NCBI GenBank assembly: GCA_033961575.1
Contig: CM066737.1
Span: 49,328,771 to 49,392,770 of the forward strand
Length of the DNA stretch: 64,000 nucleotides
Reading direction: 5' to 3'
Origin: Aselliscus stoliczkanus
Lineage: Eukaryota > Chordata > Mammalia > Chiroptera > Hipposideridae
Numbering within the stretch: position 1 is the stretch's first letter; each line of letters opens with the position of its first letter. The position numbers and the translations under genes were made by a program. Under the pieces are notes generated by a model. The model was not told the DNA's origin, did no database searches, and saw only the letters and a program-made list of their open reading frames with translations. Below, piece after piece: positions 34,066 through 46,645 of the stretch.

Positions 34066-34790
34066 TATCATCAACAAGACAAATAATAACAAAGCGTCGG
34101 AGAGGCTGTGGAGAGAAAGGAACCCTCATACACTGTTAGTGGGAATGTAAATTGGTACAGCCATTACAGAAAACAGTATGGAGACTCCTCAAAAACTTAA
34201 GGCTAGAATTACCATATGATCCATCAATCCCTTTCCTGGGTATCTACCCCCCAAATCTGAAAATACATAACCATTAAGATATATGTGCTCTGATATTCAT
34301 TGCAGTATCATGTATGGTGGACAAGACACGGAAACAAGTATCCTTTGATAGATGATTGAATAAAGAAGATGTATTATCTATATATACACAATGAAATACT
34401 ATTCTGCCATAAAATTAAAGTGTCATTTGTGACATGGATGGATCTTGAGATTATTATGCTAAGCGAATTAAGTCAGACAGAAAATGTCAAGAACCATATG
34501 ACTTCATTTATATGTGGGATATAAAACTGAAAGGAACAAAGGAACAAGACAAAGAAAGAAACAAAAACTCAGACACAGACAACAGTTCAGTGGTTACCAA
34601 AGAGTATGGGGGTAGGGGAGTGGTAGATGAGGGTAAAGGGGGTCAAATATATTGTGATGGAAGGAGAACTGACTCTGGGTGGTGAGCACATAATGTGATA
34701 TATAGATGATGTGCTATAGAATTGTACACTTGAAACCTATGTAATTTTACTAACCATTGTCATCCCAATAAATTTAATTTAAAAATCACG
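34066..34790 (+). mobile_element. L1 3' end
   Basis: Sense L1 tail including 'cactgttagtgggaatgtaa' and 'tgaaatactattctgccata', ending at 'cccaataaatttaatttaaa'. Same subfamily style as 789-1207. Confidence 0.85.
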
Positions 34791-34794
34791 GTTA

Positions 34795-35475
34795 GTATCT
34801 ACTAGCTGCTTCTTCTGCTTTTTAGAAAGATATTACAACAGAATGCGGGCAAGAATTGGTCAGTTTACAGAGTTAGAAAAATCAATTGCTTCTGTGTCCA
34901 AAACAAGAAAAAGCTATAGTTACTCAAAGGGTTTTCAAAGTCCCATTAAAACTAAGCCAGACTAAAAGCCAGGTCTGTAGCTAAAATGAGATTAGCAGTC
35001 TAAGGATTGGCTTTGAAGTCTATCATTTCAGAAGGAATCAAGGCAGCCACCCCTAAAATGAGAGAGAGAATCATTGGTTGATTATGTAAGCAAAGAAATA
35101 AACAGCTTTAAGAACTGTGTTCAGAAAAGAAGTTTTGGAGTGGTGACTGCCTCATGAAACTAACAGTAGCTTTCTCAGTTTGTGAGACAATTGTATTCCC
35201 AAAGTAACTACAAACCTCATCAAAAAGTTAAGTCTCTTAAGTATTGAAGGCATAAAGCAACACTCAGGAGACAACATCTGCACCAGCAAGAAGCCGGCTA
35301 CTGTATTTGCACAGCTCCAAAGAGAGCTTAATGCAAAACTCACTTCAAATATTGTGAGAGGAAAATAGATGAAGAAGAACCTCTCAGAAGGCAAAGCCAT
35401 TATCTGTGAAGGACAATGGACATACCTCTTCCATACTCTTTTACCACTTCCTGCCAGCTTGGTTTAACCATGTTG
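34795..35475. other. Unique intronic sequence, nothing seen
   Basis: No gene or repeat recognised. Confidence 0.45.
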
Positions 35476-35504
35476 TTGCATGTAGCTATTGGTCATTCAT
35501 TTTT

Positions 35505-35602
35505 TTTTTGAGGGCAGTGTTACTGGCCCTCATATGTGGGACCAAACCGGGGCCACTGGCTTTGCAAGCCAGCGCTTAACCACTGCGCCACTCGGCCAGC
35601 CC
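35505..35602 (-). mobile_element. tRNA-derived SINE, type A
   Basis: Target duplication GGTCATTCATTTTT at 35491-35504 and 35603-35616. Confidence 0.95.
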
Positions 35603-36206
35603 GGTCATTCATTTTTATTACCTAATAGTATTCCAATATAAGAACAAGCAATAAATATTTATCCATTCTATCATCTATAGATATTTAGGTTGTTTCTGGG
35701 TTTTTTTTTGTTTTGTTACTATGTTATGAACATTCTTTCACATATTTCTTGGTGCCCATGTAGACAGATTTCTCTGGGATACAATTGGTGGGTCACAGAG
35801 TACTCAATAATGCCAAACTCAAAGTAATTGTATCAATTATACTCCCTCCTGCAGTGTATTTGTGTTATCTTTGTTTATAACCTTGCCTACATTTGTTATT
35901 TTCAGGTATTTCAATTTTGCCAATCTGGGTGATGTATAATGGTGTCTTGTTAGTGTTTAATTCATATTTCCCAATTACTAATGAGACTAAATATCTTTTC
36001 ATATTGTTCATTGGCAAATTGGATTTTCCTTTTTCTGCCTATTCAAAATTTTTGGATAGAGCTATTGGGTTGTCTCTTTCATATTAATTTTTAGGGATGT
36101 CTTTATGTAACAATCATTTCCATAATGTTGCAAATATTTTCTCCTACTCTAAGGCTTATTTTTGCACTCTCTTATTGGTTTTTGGTGAATAGAAGTACTT
36201 AATTTT

Positions 36207-36312
36207 CTTTTTTTTTTTTGAGGGCAGTGGCACTGGCCCTCATATATGGGACCGAACTGGGGCTGCTGGCTTCCCAAGCCAGCGCTTAACCACCACGCCA
36301 CTCGGCCGGCCC
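36207..36312 (-). mobile_element. tRNA-derived SINE, type A
   Basis: Target duplication AGAAGTACTTAATTTT at 36191-36206 and 36313-36328, 16 of 16 identical. Confidence 0.96.
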
Positions 36313-36601
36313 AGAAGTACTTAATTTTAATGTGAAAATATTAATAGCTTCTCCATGTGCACAAGTGACAGCAAACTAACAATGATTGGCTTGATCTTGA
36401 TTTGGACAAGAGTTCTCTTTTCCTTTCCTAAGTGTCATGCCTTGCATTATCTTAATGAATTAAGACCAATTCTGTATATTGTTCAGTAATCATGACAGTG
36501 ATAATACTCAGTATTAAATGTTTTGTCATAAATGACCACAACTTGATAAGTCTCACATTTTCCTATATAGGTGAAACTATAGCACAAGGGAAAATGAAAC
36601 G

Positions 36602-37634
36602 TACCATATTTTGCTGTTTATAATATACTCCCATGTATAATTCGCACCCACATTTTTGGCCCAAAATTGCAGGGAAAAAAATCTTTAATTTTAATTTATT
36701 TTTTAATTTATTGGAGAATTGGTGGAGGGGAACAGTGTTGGGTAATTGTTATTCTTCAATCTTTGTTGTGGAGGGTGCCAGTCGCCATCTGCCTTCCATC
36801 GGCAGCTCGTGGTCTCCAAGCTCAAGGTGCTGTGTTCACTCTTAGTTGCAGGTGGGCATAGCCACCATCCCATGTGGGAGTCAAACCTGACAGGCTTGTT
36901 GTTAAGAGTGCAAACCCTACCCACTGAGCCATCCAAGCAGCAGCTCAGCTCAAGGTGCTGAGTTCAATCTTTAGTTGCGGGTGGGCGTAGCCCATCATTG
37001 AACAGGCAGTCTTGTTGTTACACCAGCTGAGCCATCCTGCCACCTGTTGGCAGCTCATCAACAGCTCAGCTAGGGCACAGTGTTCACTGGCCCATGTGGG
37101 AATCGAACTGGGAGGCCCATTGCTCAGAGTACGTGCTCTAAGCCAACTCTTAACCAACTAAGCCACTTGGCCGGCCCCCATTTTAATTTTTTAATTCAAA
37201 TTTTTATTTGTTTACATTTAGGTACTTGTTTTTTATATTATAAAGGAATTTTAGCATTTATTTTTTAACATATTATGGTACAAGAAATTTGATGTAACAA
37301 ACAATTACAAAACACAAGAACAGTTACAAGGTACAAGAAATTTTAGGTATTGGTAACAAATTACGATATTCACGGATCATAGAAGGCCAAGAACTCTTCT
37401 TTTTTGCAAGTTTGCCATAAATTCAACAAAACTGATTATCATATTCCCAGGTATTATTTTGCATACCAATATTGTTATTGATTTCTAGAGTTATACTTTT
37501 AACTCATAAGCACAAATAAAATTAAAAACATTTATATAAATATGGAATTAGTACTACCTATGTATAATGTGTGTTATTTTTCCCTCACAAACGTGGGCAA
37601 AAAAAGTGCACATTATACATGGTAAAATATGGTA
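36602..37634. mobile_element. DNA transposon with terminal inverted repeats, family unknown
   Basis: The left end reads TACCATATTTTGCTG...CCATGTATAATTCGCACCC. The right end, reverse complemented, reads TACCATATTTTACCATGTATAATGTGCAC. So 11-bp perfect tips plus a shared CATGTATAAT subterminal motif. No transposase seen. A long SINE at 36710-37178 sits inside. Confidence 0.65.
36710..37178 (-). mobile_element. Multi-unit tRNA-derived SINE (about 470 bp)
   Basis: On the minus strand it begins GGGGCCGGCCAAGTGGCTTA and contains at least three tRNA-like heads in tandem (near 37150, 37030 and 36930), each with a GGCTCAG..GTTAAG-like box A, plus repeated 'gagctgagctgct'-type linkers. AT-rich flanks look like a duplication. 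Different from the long family at 3428 and 18162. Confidence 0.75.
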
Positions 37635-37639
37635 ACTGT

Positions 37640-38060
37640 GATGTCAAGGATAAAGTGTATTCATGGCTACTACTGGTACTAGAATATATTTTAAGTATAA
37701 TATGAAACTAATGCTAAGGGGTCTGCATTCTCTTTTTCATTTTGATTTTGGTCCTTCTAAATTCATTGTTCTTTTCAGAAGAACAGTGCATTTAAGACTG
37801 ACTTCACCAGTGGCATTATTCTGTTTTGGACAAGTTCATGGTTTTAATTTAGTCACTGAGAAGAATTTGCTACCAGAAACAAAACACTAGTTTTGTTTTG
37901 TTTTGTTTGTTTTACATTCCTGGGTTCAAAAATAATCCCTGAATATGAAGTGATTATTAAAACACAGCTCGGTTATATAGAATCTAACTTATATAATAAT
38001 GAGATTTGGTAAAAATAACAAAATTTTAAAGTTATTGCAAAAGAACTGAGGAGTTAAAAA
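37640..38060. other. Unique intronic sequence
   Basis: Only a short TTTTG repeat near 37891-37909 noted. Confidence 0.45.
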
Positions 38061-38070
38061 GGAATACCCA

Positions 38071-38224
38071 GGGCCAGCCGAGTGGCTCAGTTGGTTAAGA
38101 GCTCTCTCAAGAGTGCGAGCAGAGCTCTGAGCAACAGCAGTTCAATGCCCAGCCCAATCTAAGTTGCCACTGAGTTGCCGCTGAGCTGCCAACAGGTAGC
38201 AGGATGGCTCAGCTAAAAAAAAAA
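38071..38224 (+). mobile_element. tRNA-derived SINE, type B
   Basis: Full copy with a duplicated CTGAGTTGCCGCTGAGCTGCC segment. Flanks GGAATACCCAG and GAAATACCCAG. Confidence 0.94.
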
Positions 38225-39129
38225 GAAATACCCAGAGAGAGGTTTCTGAAGATTGTGTCTCACAGGGTGAAAGGAGCCACCATATTCAGATGATACATAT
38301 TTCTGATAACTCTGATTACTTAACTTGAGATGACAGAAGCCAAAAAATACGCATGGCCTTTTTAAAATGATATACAGAGCTGATCTTGCCTAATAAGGCA
38401 AGTAAGAGTCTAGGATGGTCAGCGTTCTAGAGCACCTACATAATTAAAATACTAGGCTCCTTTGTTCTTGATAAATGGGAGTGGCTAACCAAATGGCTTT
38501 TTTTTCCCAATTACTGTCTGTGGCCAGAGACTCAAAAGGTAGATGGCCTGTTTCTTTTCAGGCTGCCTTATTTTCCTGACCTTATTTAACCAGGCATATT
38601 TTAGGTTGGGAAAAAGGGGCTACCTGTAATATAAAATTCAATCTATATTCTCCTATATTACACTAGAAATCCTTGACCAAAATGTCAACCCCATTACATT
38701 TACTGTGGCCCATATCACAGGCATTCTCCAAAGGACCCAGCTTATTTACCATACCTTTCCACTGCCCAGCCAACTGGATTTGTTTTAATTTCATTCAGCT
38801 CATCCGGGGATTGATTATAAGAGGAATTTGGAAAAAAGCTTTTACAGACACGGAAATGAAGTTGAACAATTTGTTACCTAGACATTTCAGATTTGGTTTT
38901 GCTTGAATTATCCTGATATTACGTCAGTTCTTTATTACCCTTTGCAAGGCACAACCAATCTGCATCTTCTTCTAATGGTTTGAAATAATTCTGATTTGGT
39001 GAAAAAAGAATAATTCAGGAGGCTCTTGTTATCTTTAACTCAACTTCAAAGCCAATGCTTCAAAGTGCATTTTTAGAAGACCATTGGAAAAAGGGTAAAG
39101 ACCTATAAGGAAGCCTTGCTGTTAATATA

Positions 39130-39259
39130 CAGACGGTGCCAAAAAATGTGTACACATTATAAGAAAGAAAGAAAAACTGTATTAAAATTGTTATACTCAA
39201 TATATACCAATAAAAAAAATGAATACAAGTCATGTGTCTACATTTTTTGGCACCCCCCA
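39130..39259 (+). mobile_element. Mariner-type miniature element (MITE)
   Basis: GGTGCCAAAAAATGT at the left and its reverse complement at the right, inside flanking TA dinucleotides. About 130 bp, no coding. Same family as 45249-45551 and 61475-61715. Confidence 0.9.
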
Positions 39260-39269
39260 TATTTTTTTT

Positions 39270-39820
39270 ACCAAGTGGGAGGTGTCTCCATCCAGTGCAC
39301 AAACATAGAAAAAAGGGGGATTCTATTATGTTATGTTTGTAAATAATGCCAATTTACTAAGCCAGGTCCTTCCTCTGAGGCAGTTTTGTGCAAAGGATAC
39401 TATTAATGGATTGCTGCTTCAATCTGCCTATGATGTCATTATTTCCAAGATCTTGAAAGAGACTATTTTGTTTGTGGCGGCTGTAGGCTGTATTTCAAGA
39501 ATTGTACAAAAGTACCATTATTCTCTAGGAACCCCATCATTAAAGTTTGACTGTTGTTCACATTGGATACAGCCCCAGGCCATGCATTTCACTTTTAGAA
39601 CTTGGCCCTTAGCGTTGTGGAGAAACAGCTAACTTTAATGGACAACCAGAAAGAGAATGTATATGATCACAGATTGATTTCATACTTGGATATTAGGTTT
39701 TTCAAAGAGAATTTAAATGGTTTCTGTGGGTGGTATATATTTTTGATCCAGCCCTTGGGACTTAATGTAGTTTACTAATGCTCAGTAATTACCATTGAAA
39801 TTCATTAGTAATAAAAAATG
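39270..39820. other. Unique intronic sequence
   Basis: No feature recognised; the 99-codon ORF at 39333 has no family motif. Confidence 0.4.
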
Positions 39821-39826
39821 AGCCTC

Positions 39827-39968
39827 GGGCCAGCCAAGTGGCTCAATTGGTTAAGAGCTTGCTCAAGAGTGCAAGCTCTGAGCAACAGAGTTGCAGGTTC
39901 AATTCCCGGACCAAGCTGAGCTACTTTTGAGCTGCGAACAGGTGGCAGGATGGCTCAGCTGAAAAAAA
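39827..39968 (+). mobile_element. tRNA-derived SINE, type B
   Basis: Full copy. The flanks repeat AAAAAATGAGC at 39813 and 39962. Confidence 0.92.
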
Positions 39969-39974
39969 ATGAGC

Positions 39975-41590
39975 TTCTTGTCTCATGATAACCAAGGAGC
40001 CTGAACACCCATTTCGCAGAGTACTAGGAATGATTACTTCTCTTTTTCCCTCCCTCCTTATCTTCTTTTTTTAATTTTTCTTCCCTCCCGCCCCCCCAAA
40101 AAGTGTGAGGGCATGCACACACAGGAACATACACAAATACAGACACACAGCCCTTCACTGATTTGCCTTTAGTCATACAGATTTAATGCAAAGCATTTTA
40201 GAGGAAAACTTTCATCAAGATGCATGACAACTTTAAATGAAATGATTAGACATTATAAACAATTGTCATCATGTTCTCATTCCTCCAAGACGCATTCTCT
40301 TAATCAGTGCAGTGCCAAACTACAACTGGAATGCTTAATAGGTTAGTAGGTTAAAAAAAGCCACCAGCGTGCATGTTCCAAGTGTCAAGGGGAAACATAG
40401 GTAATCAATTGCACTCTAGCTAATGTGGCCAAAATTCACACTCTGGTATACATGTTGAATTACGTGCAATCAAAAATGCCAGTTGTGCCCATTTGCCACA
40501 GGTTTTCTATCCAGGTGTGTGAAGGGTGAGAGTCCAGAAACACAGCCCTACAACTTGCAAGACCATCTATTAAGCCATAGACAACTAAAACAAATTTTCA
40601 TCAGACCTGGTGCCATCAGAAAAACCCACATATCTATTATCCTGTCTGCTTTCAAAATCTAAATAACTGTTTATTTGCATATCTTCCCAATGAGAGACAA
40701 ACTAAAACTGGCCTCCTTTCAAAAACAAAACAAAACAAAAGCCCAGGCCAGCAGATGCACAGCTATGACCTAATAAACCCAGAGGTAAAGTTCTAAAAGC
40801 GCCAGTCACACAAGGTTATTACTACAGGTTGATGGGCACACCAGTATTTCTTAGTATCCTTTTCATATGAAACTAGAGGATCTAACACAGGAATGAGGTG
40901 TAGCCTAGGAGAAATTTCCAGGGTGAACTTCCTATTGTTTCTGAGATATCTACATGAAGAATTGGGTTGCAAGATACCTTGAGCTGATGAGATGACAGCC
41001 AACCTGACACGAACACATATAATCGAAAATGGATTTTAGGACCTCACAATTGTAGTAAACAAGTCACAGAGCTCTCATGTTAAAAAGAGTAACAAAACAT
41101 GATAATAATTCAGATTTCTAGAATTTGAGAAATCTTTATAAAAATAATTAGCTCTATACATCAAGACAAATTGAACTTTTAATGACAGCTTCCAGACTTT
41201 GAGGTATTCAGTAAACATATTCATAGATTTAAAGTCAGCCAATGTCTCCTTAGACAATGATCTCAATACTGGGCTATTCTTTGTATTTGAGTATGAGGTT
41301 GCTACTTTTACTATCAGAATGATACATACACTGAATTGTACTTTGTTAGTGGGAAAAAGGATCCAGGAGTTACCTGCTGGCTCTTTCCTGGGCTCCCTGT
41401 AAACAAAAGCACAAATTTTCAAGATGGCTAGCTGAACTTCCAGGTATAGACTGTGATTGGGAAACAAATTCTGCTTTGCTAACTAGTCTCCACTGATATT
41501 AAACCCACTTTATCTTTAATGCATTATTAGCAACTGAATGAACTAGCTCAGACACTTATGACTGGCAACATAAGAAGATGTAATGGATGT
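39975..41590. other. Unique intronic sequence
   Basis: No gene seen. The minus ORF at 41467-41075 has no recognisable domain. Confidence 0.45.
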
Positions 41591-41596
41591 TTTTAA

Positions 41597-41668
41597 TTGA
41601 AAAGAAGAGGAAGAAGAAGAAGTGGAAGAAGAAGAGGAGGAAGAAAGGAGGAGGAGGAGAAATCATGT
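41597..41668. repeat. Purine-rich (AAG/AGG)n tract
   Basis: About 70 bases almost entirely A and G on the plus strand. It makes a spurious Arg/Lys/Glu ORF and could adopt triplex DNA. Confidence 0.92.
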
Positions 41669-41674
41669 AGCTTT

Positions 41675-43410
41675 CCACAAAGGGGAAAATATTGTAATTT
41701 AAAGACAAATTATATTGTTGCATTGCATTTCTACAGTAACATGCATTTGAAGATGTTTAGCGAGTTTTCAGACATTAATTCACATAATATGCTAGGATGC
41801 CAAAGAGGAGAAAAGAAGCATTTATCTCATTTTACAGGAAGGAGAACGAGCCTGGGCTGTGTCTCCCCGCAGTTCTAAACCTATATACCATTCTCAGAGT
41901 AGGTGGGCAAGGGTCAGACCAACCACTAACCTTAGCCATCCAGATCATCACTAGATCATAAACTTCTTGAGGGTAAGGCCCCCTCTGTCATAACTGAATG
42001 CTTTCATGTTGCCTAAAACAGTGTCTTGTTCCCAGTAGGCATTAAATACACATGTGAGGAAATGAAATGGAACTCTACATATTCTAAGCAATTGTTGCAG
42101 CTCTAAGTTTTTCATAATGTTGCATAAGCATATAGGCTCACTCAAAGAAGGTATGAGCCAATAATGTTAGGAAATACTGGCACTGGTCCAACTGCCAAGC
42201 AATTGGGTATCATGCGGAAACCAGCTACCATCTGATTACCAATACCTCGGTTTCTACTATACAACTTTGTAATGTTCAAAGAGCTTCTAAGTCCCACTCT
42301 TACTTGAGCCAGACACCAACATGTGAATGAAGAAGGGAGTACCATCCCCATTTCCCACATAAGGAATTAACAGAGTATAAAGATTAAGTGACTCATCCAG
42401 AATCACAAAATAAGTAAAAGAACTGAGACTAGAATTTCAAACTCTTCTTGATTCTGTTTCCACTATACCAATATGTGTATCCAAATAAACCCACAAAGGA
42501 ATACATACTTCATTTCATATATACACTTTTATCCTCCCAAAATATTCATATAATTGTTCTAGCTTTTTCACTTCAACTCACTTCAAGCTGGTACTTACTG
42601 ATTTCCACAGAACTCCAACAGGTATCCTTGGCCGGTGATAACCAATTCTTAGACGGCCTTGTTTTGGAGCATGTCTATTCTGGGGCACTCACCAAGGGAA
42701 CTCTGCTATCAGAGACAGGGGTGTGGTGTTTCAGAGAGCTTCTCCTGGGAGATACCATTACAGTGTGTAATGGAGGGTAGCCATTTCTAAGATCATTTAA
42801 TCAGGAAGAGCTGAGCTACTTGTTAGGCAGATTTGCAAAAGCAGCCAGACAAGCAAGGGAGGTAACTAGCTCTTTTTACAGCTGCCTAGTTTCAATCTTA
42901 GATCCTGCAAAAGATACCTCACTACTGACACACATACAAGCACACTCTCATAGAATGCATTCATGTTCTCTCTCATACACACAAGCAAATGAGGTCAGTT
43001 CTTCTGTAGTCCTGTTCTCTCCTAACATCTTTTTGAGTAACTTCCATTGTTTTCAGCAGGAACTTGACATTAATTGAATCCAATAAGTTAGCATATTATA
43101 GTTGCAAATTTCAATGACAGGTTGCAAATAAGGGAATCAATAGGTATACTCCAGCATCCAGACCTCATATACTGCATGTATTATGAGGGAATAAATAGTG
43201 CTTTTTCCAATGACTTCTTAAGCTTCTAATTGTGTGCATCACTATACTTTACTATTAATTGTGTAGGCTGTATGAGCTCATGCCAAGAAAATGCTAATAA
43301 TCATCTGATATGTATATATATTTGCAATTTGAGGCATTATTACAGGTTTCAGCTTTTCACTTTCAACATTGATGCTTCTTAGAAAAGAAAATAATGGGCA
43401 TAAAAAACAG
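41675..43410. other. Mostly unique intronic sequence with a MIR fragment
   Basis: A diverged minus-strand MIR is likely at about 42340-42480 ('gattaagtgactcatccag'). Otherwise nothing recognised. Confidence 0.45.
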
Positions 43411-43417
43411 AGGCAGA

Positions 43418-43523
43418 GGGGCTGGCCGAGTGGCGCGGTGGTTAAGTGGTGGCTTGGGAAGCCAGTGGCCCCAGTTCGGGTCCCACATATGAGGGCCAGT
43501 GACACTGCCCTCAAAAAAAAAAA
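43418..43523 (+). mobile_element. tRNA-derived SINE, type A
   Basis: Full copy flanked by 'aacagaggcaga' and 'accagaggcaga'. Confidence 0.94.
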
Positions 43524-43572
43524 CACAAAACACCAGAGGCAGAAATTTTTTAAGCATGAATAAGTGATTACT

Positions 43573-43711
43573 GGGTTGGCCGAGTGGCTCAGTTGGTTAA
43601 GAGCTTGCTCAAGAGTGTGAGCTGAGTTCTGAGCAACAGCAGTTCGATGCCCAGCCCGAGCTGAACTGCTGCTGAGCTGCCAACAGGTGGCAGGATAGTT
43701 CAGCTAAAAAA
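43573..43711 (+). mobile_element. tRNA-derived SINE, type B
   Basis: Full copy 50 bp after the type A SINE. Duplication AAGTGATTAC at 43562-43571 and 43712-43721. Confidence 0.94.
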
Positions 43712-43724
43712 AAGTGATTACCTT

Positions 43725-45235
43725 AAATGATGCCTCAAAGAAATGTGTGGGGAAAAATAAAGGGAAACAGAGCCTAGTGATAAAACATTTCCTAGTTCTC
43801 AAAAGAGAATGTAGCATCCTAGGAAGCATTCAGATGGAAAAAATTAGATGCAGACTAACAGCCCAAGTGAGCAGGCTATGGTAAACCAACATCTTAAGTC
43901 TCTGGGGTTCTGGCTGCTCTTGTTACTATGCATGGGTGATAATTATACCCTTCCCTAATTCACTCCAGTGAAAGAGCCACAGATTTCCTCAAATCTAAGT
44001 CTAAAATTTCAATTCCAGAATTTGCTAGGGCTTTTTGTATACCATATAGATGATTGGACATCGTCTGCCAAACTGTGTATCATGGTTCATCATTCTAGGT
44101 CCTTACTCTAGTCTCATTTTGTCTGTTCCCAAATCAGCTTTCTACAGGGAAGGTGCTTATTGCATGTCTGAATAGAATAGCTACATGGGGTCAATCAAGA
44201 CTGTGGTATTAATTTTAAACCAGGAATTTAGATCTCTTTAGCAATGCTATTTCTTAAAAAAAAATGGCATCTTGCCAGAACTGAAGGTCAATGAATTTCA
44301 GCTGGCATAAAATGCACCAACTCTTCTTCAAGCTTTTGTTCCTAGACCCAAGTTCACCTGCCCACATTTTAAAAGACCCGGGTATGCATGTCAGCATCTT
44401 ATTTGAGGCATATGGTTAAGGAAGACAAATATTATCTATTTAAAAAAAGTTCTCTCAAATACTAAAGGAAGAATGGGACATGACAAGACCTACTTTCCAT
44501 CTATCCCACTTTACAAATGGTAGCAGATAAACATTCAGTGGGCTAAAGTCTTAGTTGTAGGAATTTTCTACCTCCTCCCCCCACTAAAGAATATTTTTTT
44601 GCTTTAAAGAGAATTGACAAAGGGTCTAAGAAAAGGTTATAATCCATGCAAAGAAAATTCTTCTAGAAACCAAAAGCCAGATCTGAAGGATGACCTCACA
44701 GTTGAGCATATTGGCTTTCTCATGGCTTTCCTGTACTCAGCTAACATAAAATCTTCATTAAGCTGTTGGATCCATCAGCTTGGTTTCCCTTGCTTCCCAT
44801 TACCCTAATACCCGGTTGCTGCTGCTACTGTACACTTATATGAGATATGGCTTATCATTGCTTCATGCTAGAACAGTTCCCTACTCCAGCACACAATTAG
44901 CTTTGCTTCCCCAATGCCCCTTCTCTACCCCCCCCCATACACAAAGAGAAGACGGTTATGTGCCTAGCCTTTCTGTGGCCCTTGGTATCTCCCAGGCTGA
45001 AATCACAGGGTCTAGCCCTCACCTCAAATGCAGATATGATATTCTGGTAGGAAAACTGCAGATAAAGCAGAAGCAGGGTTTGGTACAGGAGCTAGAGTCA
45101 GTAGGCCTGAGGGGGAATCAGTCAGTAGAGTTTCCAAATCACTCCTGCAGAGCCTGTACTGTGGCTTACAATACATCCTGATAAAGGTTTAGGGGAGAGA
45201 AAGGAGAGGAAAACTCAGTGTTTATAACAAATAAA
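43725..45235. other. Unique intronic sequence
   Basis: No gene recognised. The 133-codon ORF at 44780-45181 has no domain and no codon evidence. Confidence 0.4.
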
Positions 45236-45248
45236 TAAATAATATATA

Positions 45249-45550
45249 CAGAGAGTGCCAAAAATGTATACACATTTTAAGGAAGGAAAAAATACTGTAT
45301 TAAAATTGTAATACTCAATGTATACTGATAACAAAAGATGAATACAAGTCACGTGTAGGCCAGCCGAGTGGCTCCGTTGGCTAAGAGCTCGCTCAAGAGT
45401 GCAAGCTGAGCTCTGAGCAATGGCAGTTCGATGCCAGCCCGAGCTGAGTTGCCGATGAGCTGCCAACAGGTCAGCTAAAAAAAAAAAATAGATAAAAAAT
45501 AAAAAAATAAAAATAGAACAAGTCATGTGTATACATTTTTGGCACCCTTG

Positions 45551-45551
<1 letters not shown>
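45249..45551 (+). mobile_element. Mariner-type MITE split by a SINE
   Basis: Halves 45249-45356 and 45518-45551 match the MITE at 39130-39259. A type B SINE divides them. Confidence 0.9.
45357..45517 (+). mobile_element. tRNA-derived SINE, type B, inside a MITE
   Basis: Duplication ACAAGTCACGTGT at 45344-45356 and ACAAGTCATGTGT at 45518-45530, both being MITE sequence. The SINE is therefore younger than the MITE. Confidence 0.95.

Positions 45552-45597
<46 letters not shown>
45552..45597. repeat. (GT)23 microsatellite
   Basis: Uninterrupted GT run directly after the MITE end. Confidence 0.97.
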
Positions 45598-45999
45598 TGC
45601 ATTATAACTTTGTATGAAACAATATTCATCTCAGAGTAATCCCTCTCCTTTGAGATTGAGCCTGATACATTCCCAACACTCACAATCATGTCAGCCAATC
45701 ACCAGCCCGTTTTTTGGCTTTTAGAGTGTAGGCTGGGCATGCCTTATACTCTTCTGCCTAGCTTAATAATGAAGGTCTGTAGGTTACAGCTGTATAAAAA
45801 AAAGGAAAAGAAAAGATCTTATGTCAGTGTAAAATTGCTTTTTAAAGGAAAGTAAACCAATTACATGCTTTCTTCTTGTTTTCTGATTGACTTTCATTTC
45901 AAAGAATCCTAAGACCAAAACAGAGACCTACTTAACCCTCTAAGAGGCCAGATAGTAACTCTAAGAATATGTCTCTTAACTAACCCATCTGTGCATGTA

Positions 46000-46645
46000 T
46001 TTATTTATTCAAACAACAAATATTTATTGAAGCTTATGTTCCAGGCACCATTCAAAATGCTGGGAGTAAAGAGAGAAATGCCCAGCGCTGAGTAAGGCTA
46101 TATGCTTGAGAGTGAGTTTTATCCCTGGCTGCTATCTAAAATGTATATTCAATATACAGATAAATATATAATTACAAAACAAATAAGGGCACATGGATTG
46201 CAAAATGAAGAGCTAGAAAAACGAGGACTGCAGGAATTCAGAAGATGGCAAAACTCTCTTTAACTGACTGCTGTCCTACTGTATGAGAAATCGGTGGCAA
46301 TGATCACACCTTCATACATAGGGAAAGAGTCTGATATTGTTCCAAAGAACATCATTGCCTTGCCCTTCATCCTCATGTCACCAACATTTATATGTACCAG
46401 GTATTGTGTCAGGGTGTATACAAAGAGAGATGAATGAAGACTAGTTCCTGTCTTCTAAGAGCTCACAGTTCAGTGAGGATGGCATACATGCATACATACA
46501 ATAGAGATTACAGTGTTATGCAACCCAGGTAGGCACAGAGTGCTTTGAAGGGACGTAGCAGGAAGGGTAACTAATGTTTCCAGAGGGACCAGAGGATGTA
46601 GAAGTGGGGTATTTAAGGATGAGTAGGAGTTCACCAGGATTTGAA
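46000..46645 (-). mobile_element. Ancient L2-like relics, antisense
   Basis: 'aaatatttattgaagcttatgttccaggcacc' at 46017-46050 is the reverse of an L2 3' end. 46370-46640 continues in the same style and has a paralogous block near 47250-47360. Confidence 0.6.

Larger units (their letters stand above)
35480..36345 (-). mobile_element. Old L1 3' region, antisense, with two SINEs
   Basis: Minus-strand old L1 text ('ggtgtcttgttagtgtttaa', 'ttttctcctactctaaggct'). Broken by type A SINEs at 35505-35602 and 36207-36312. Confidence 0.65.

Noticed and set aside
43418..43711. tRNA genes suggested by box A/B motifs
   Set aside because: The sequences are tRNA-derived SINEs with A tails and target duplications; no cloverleaf with anticodon and acceptor stem is intact.
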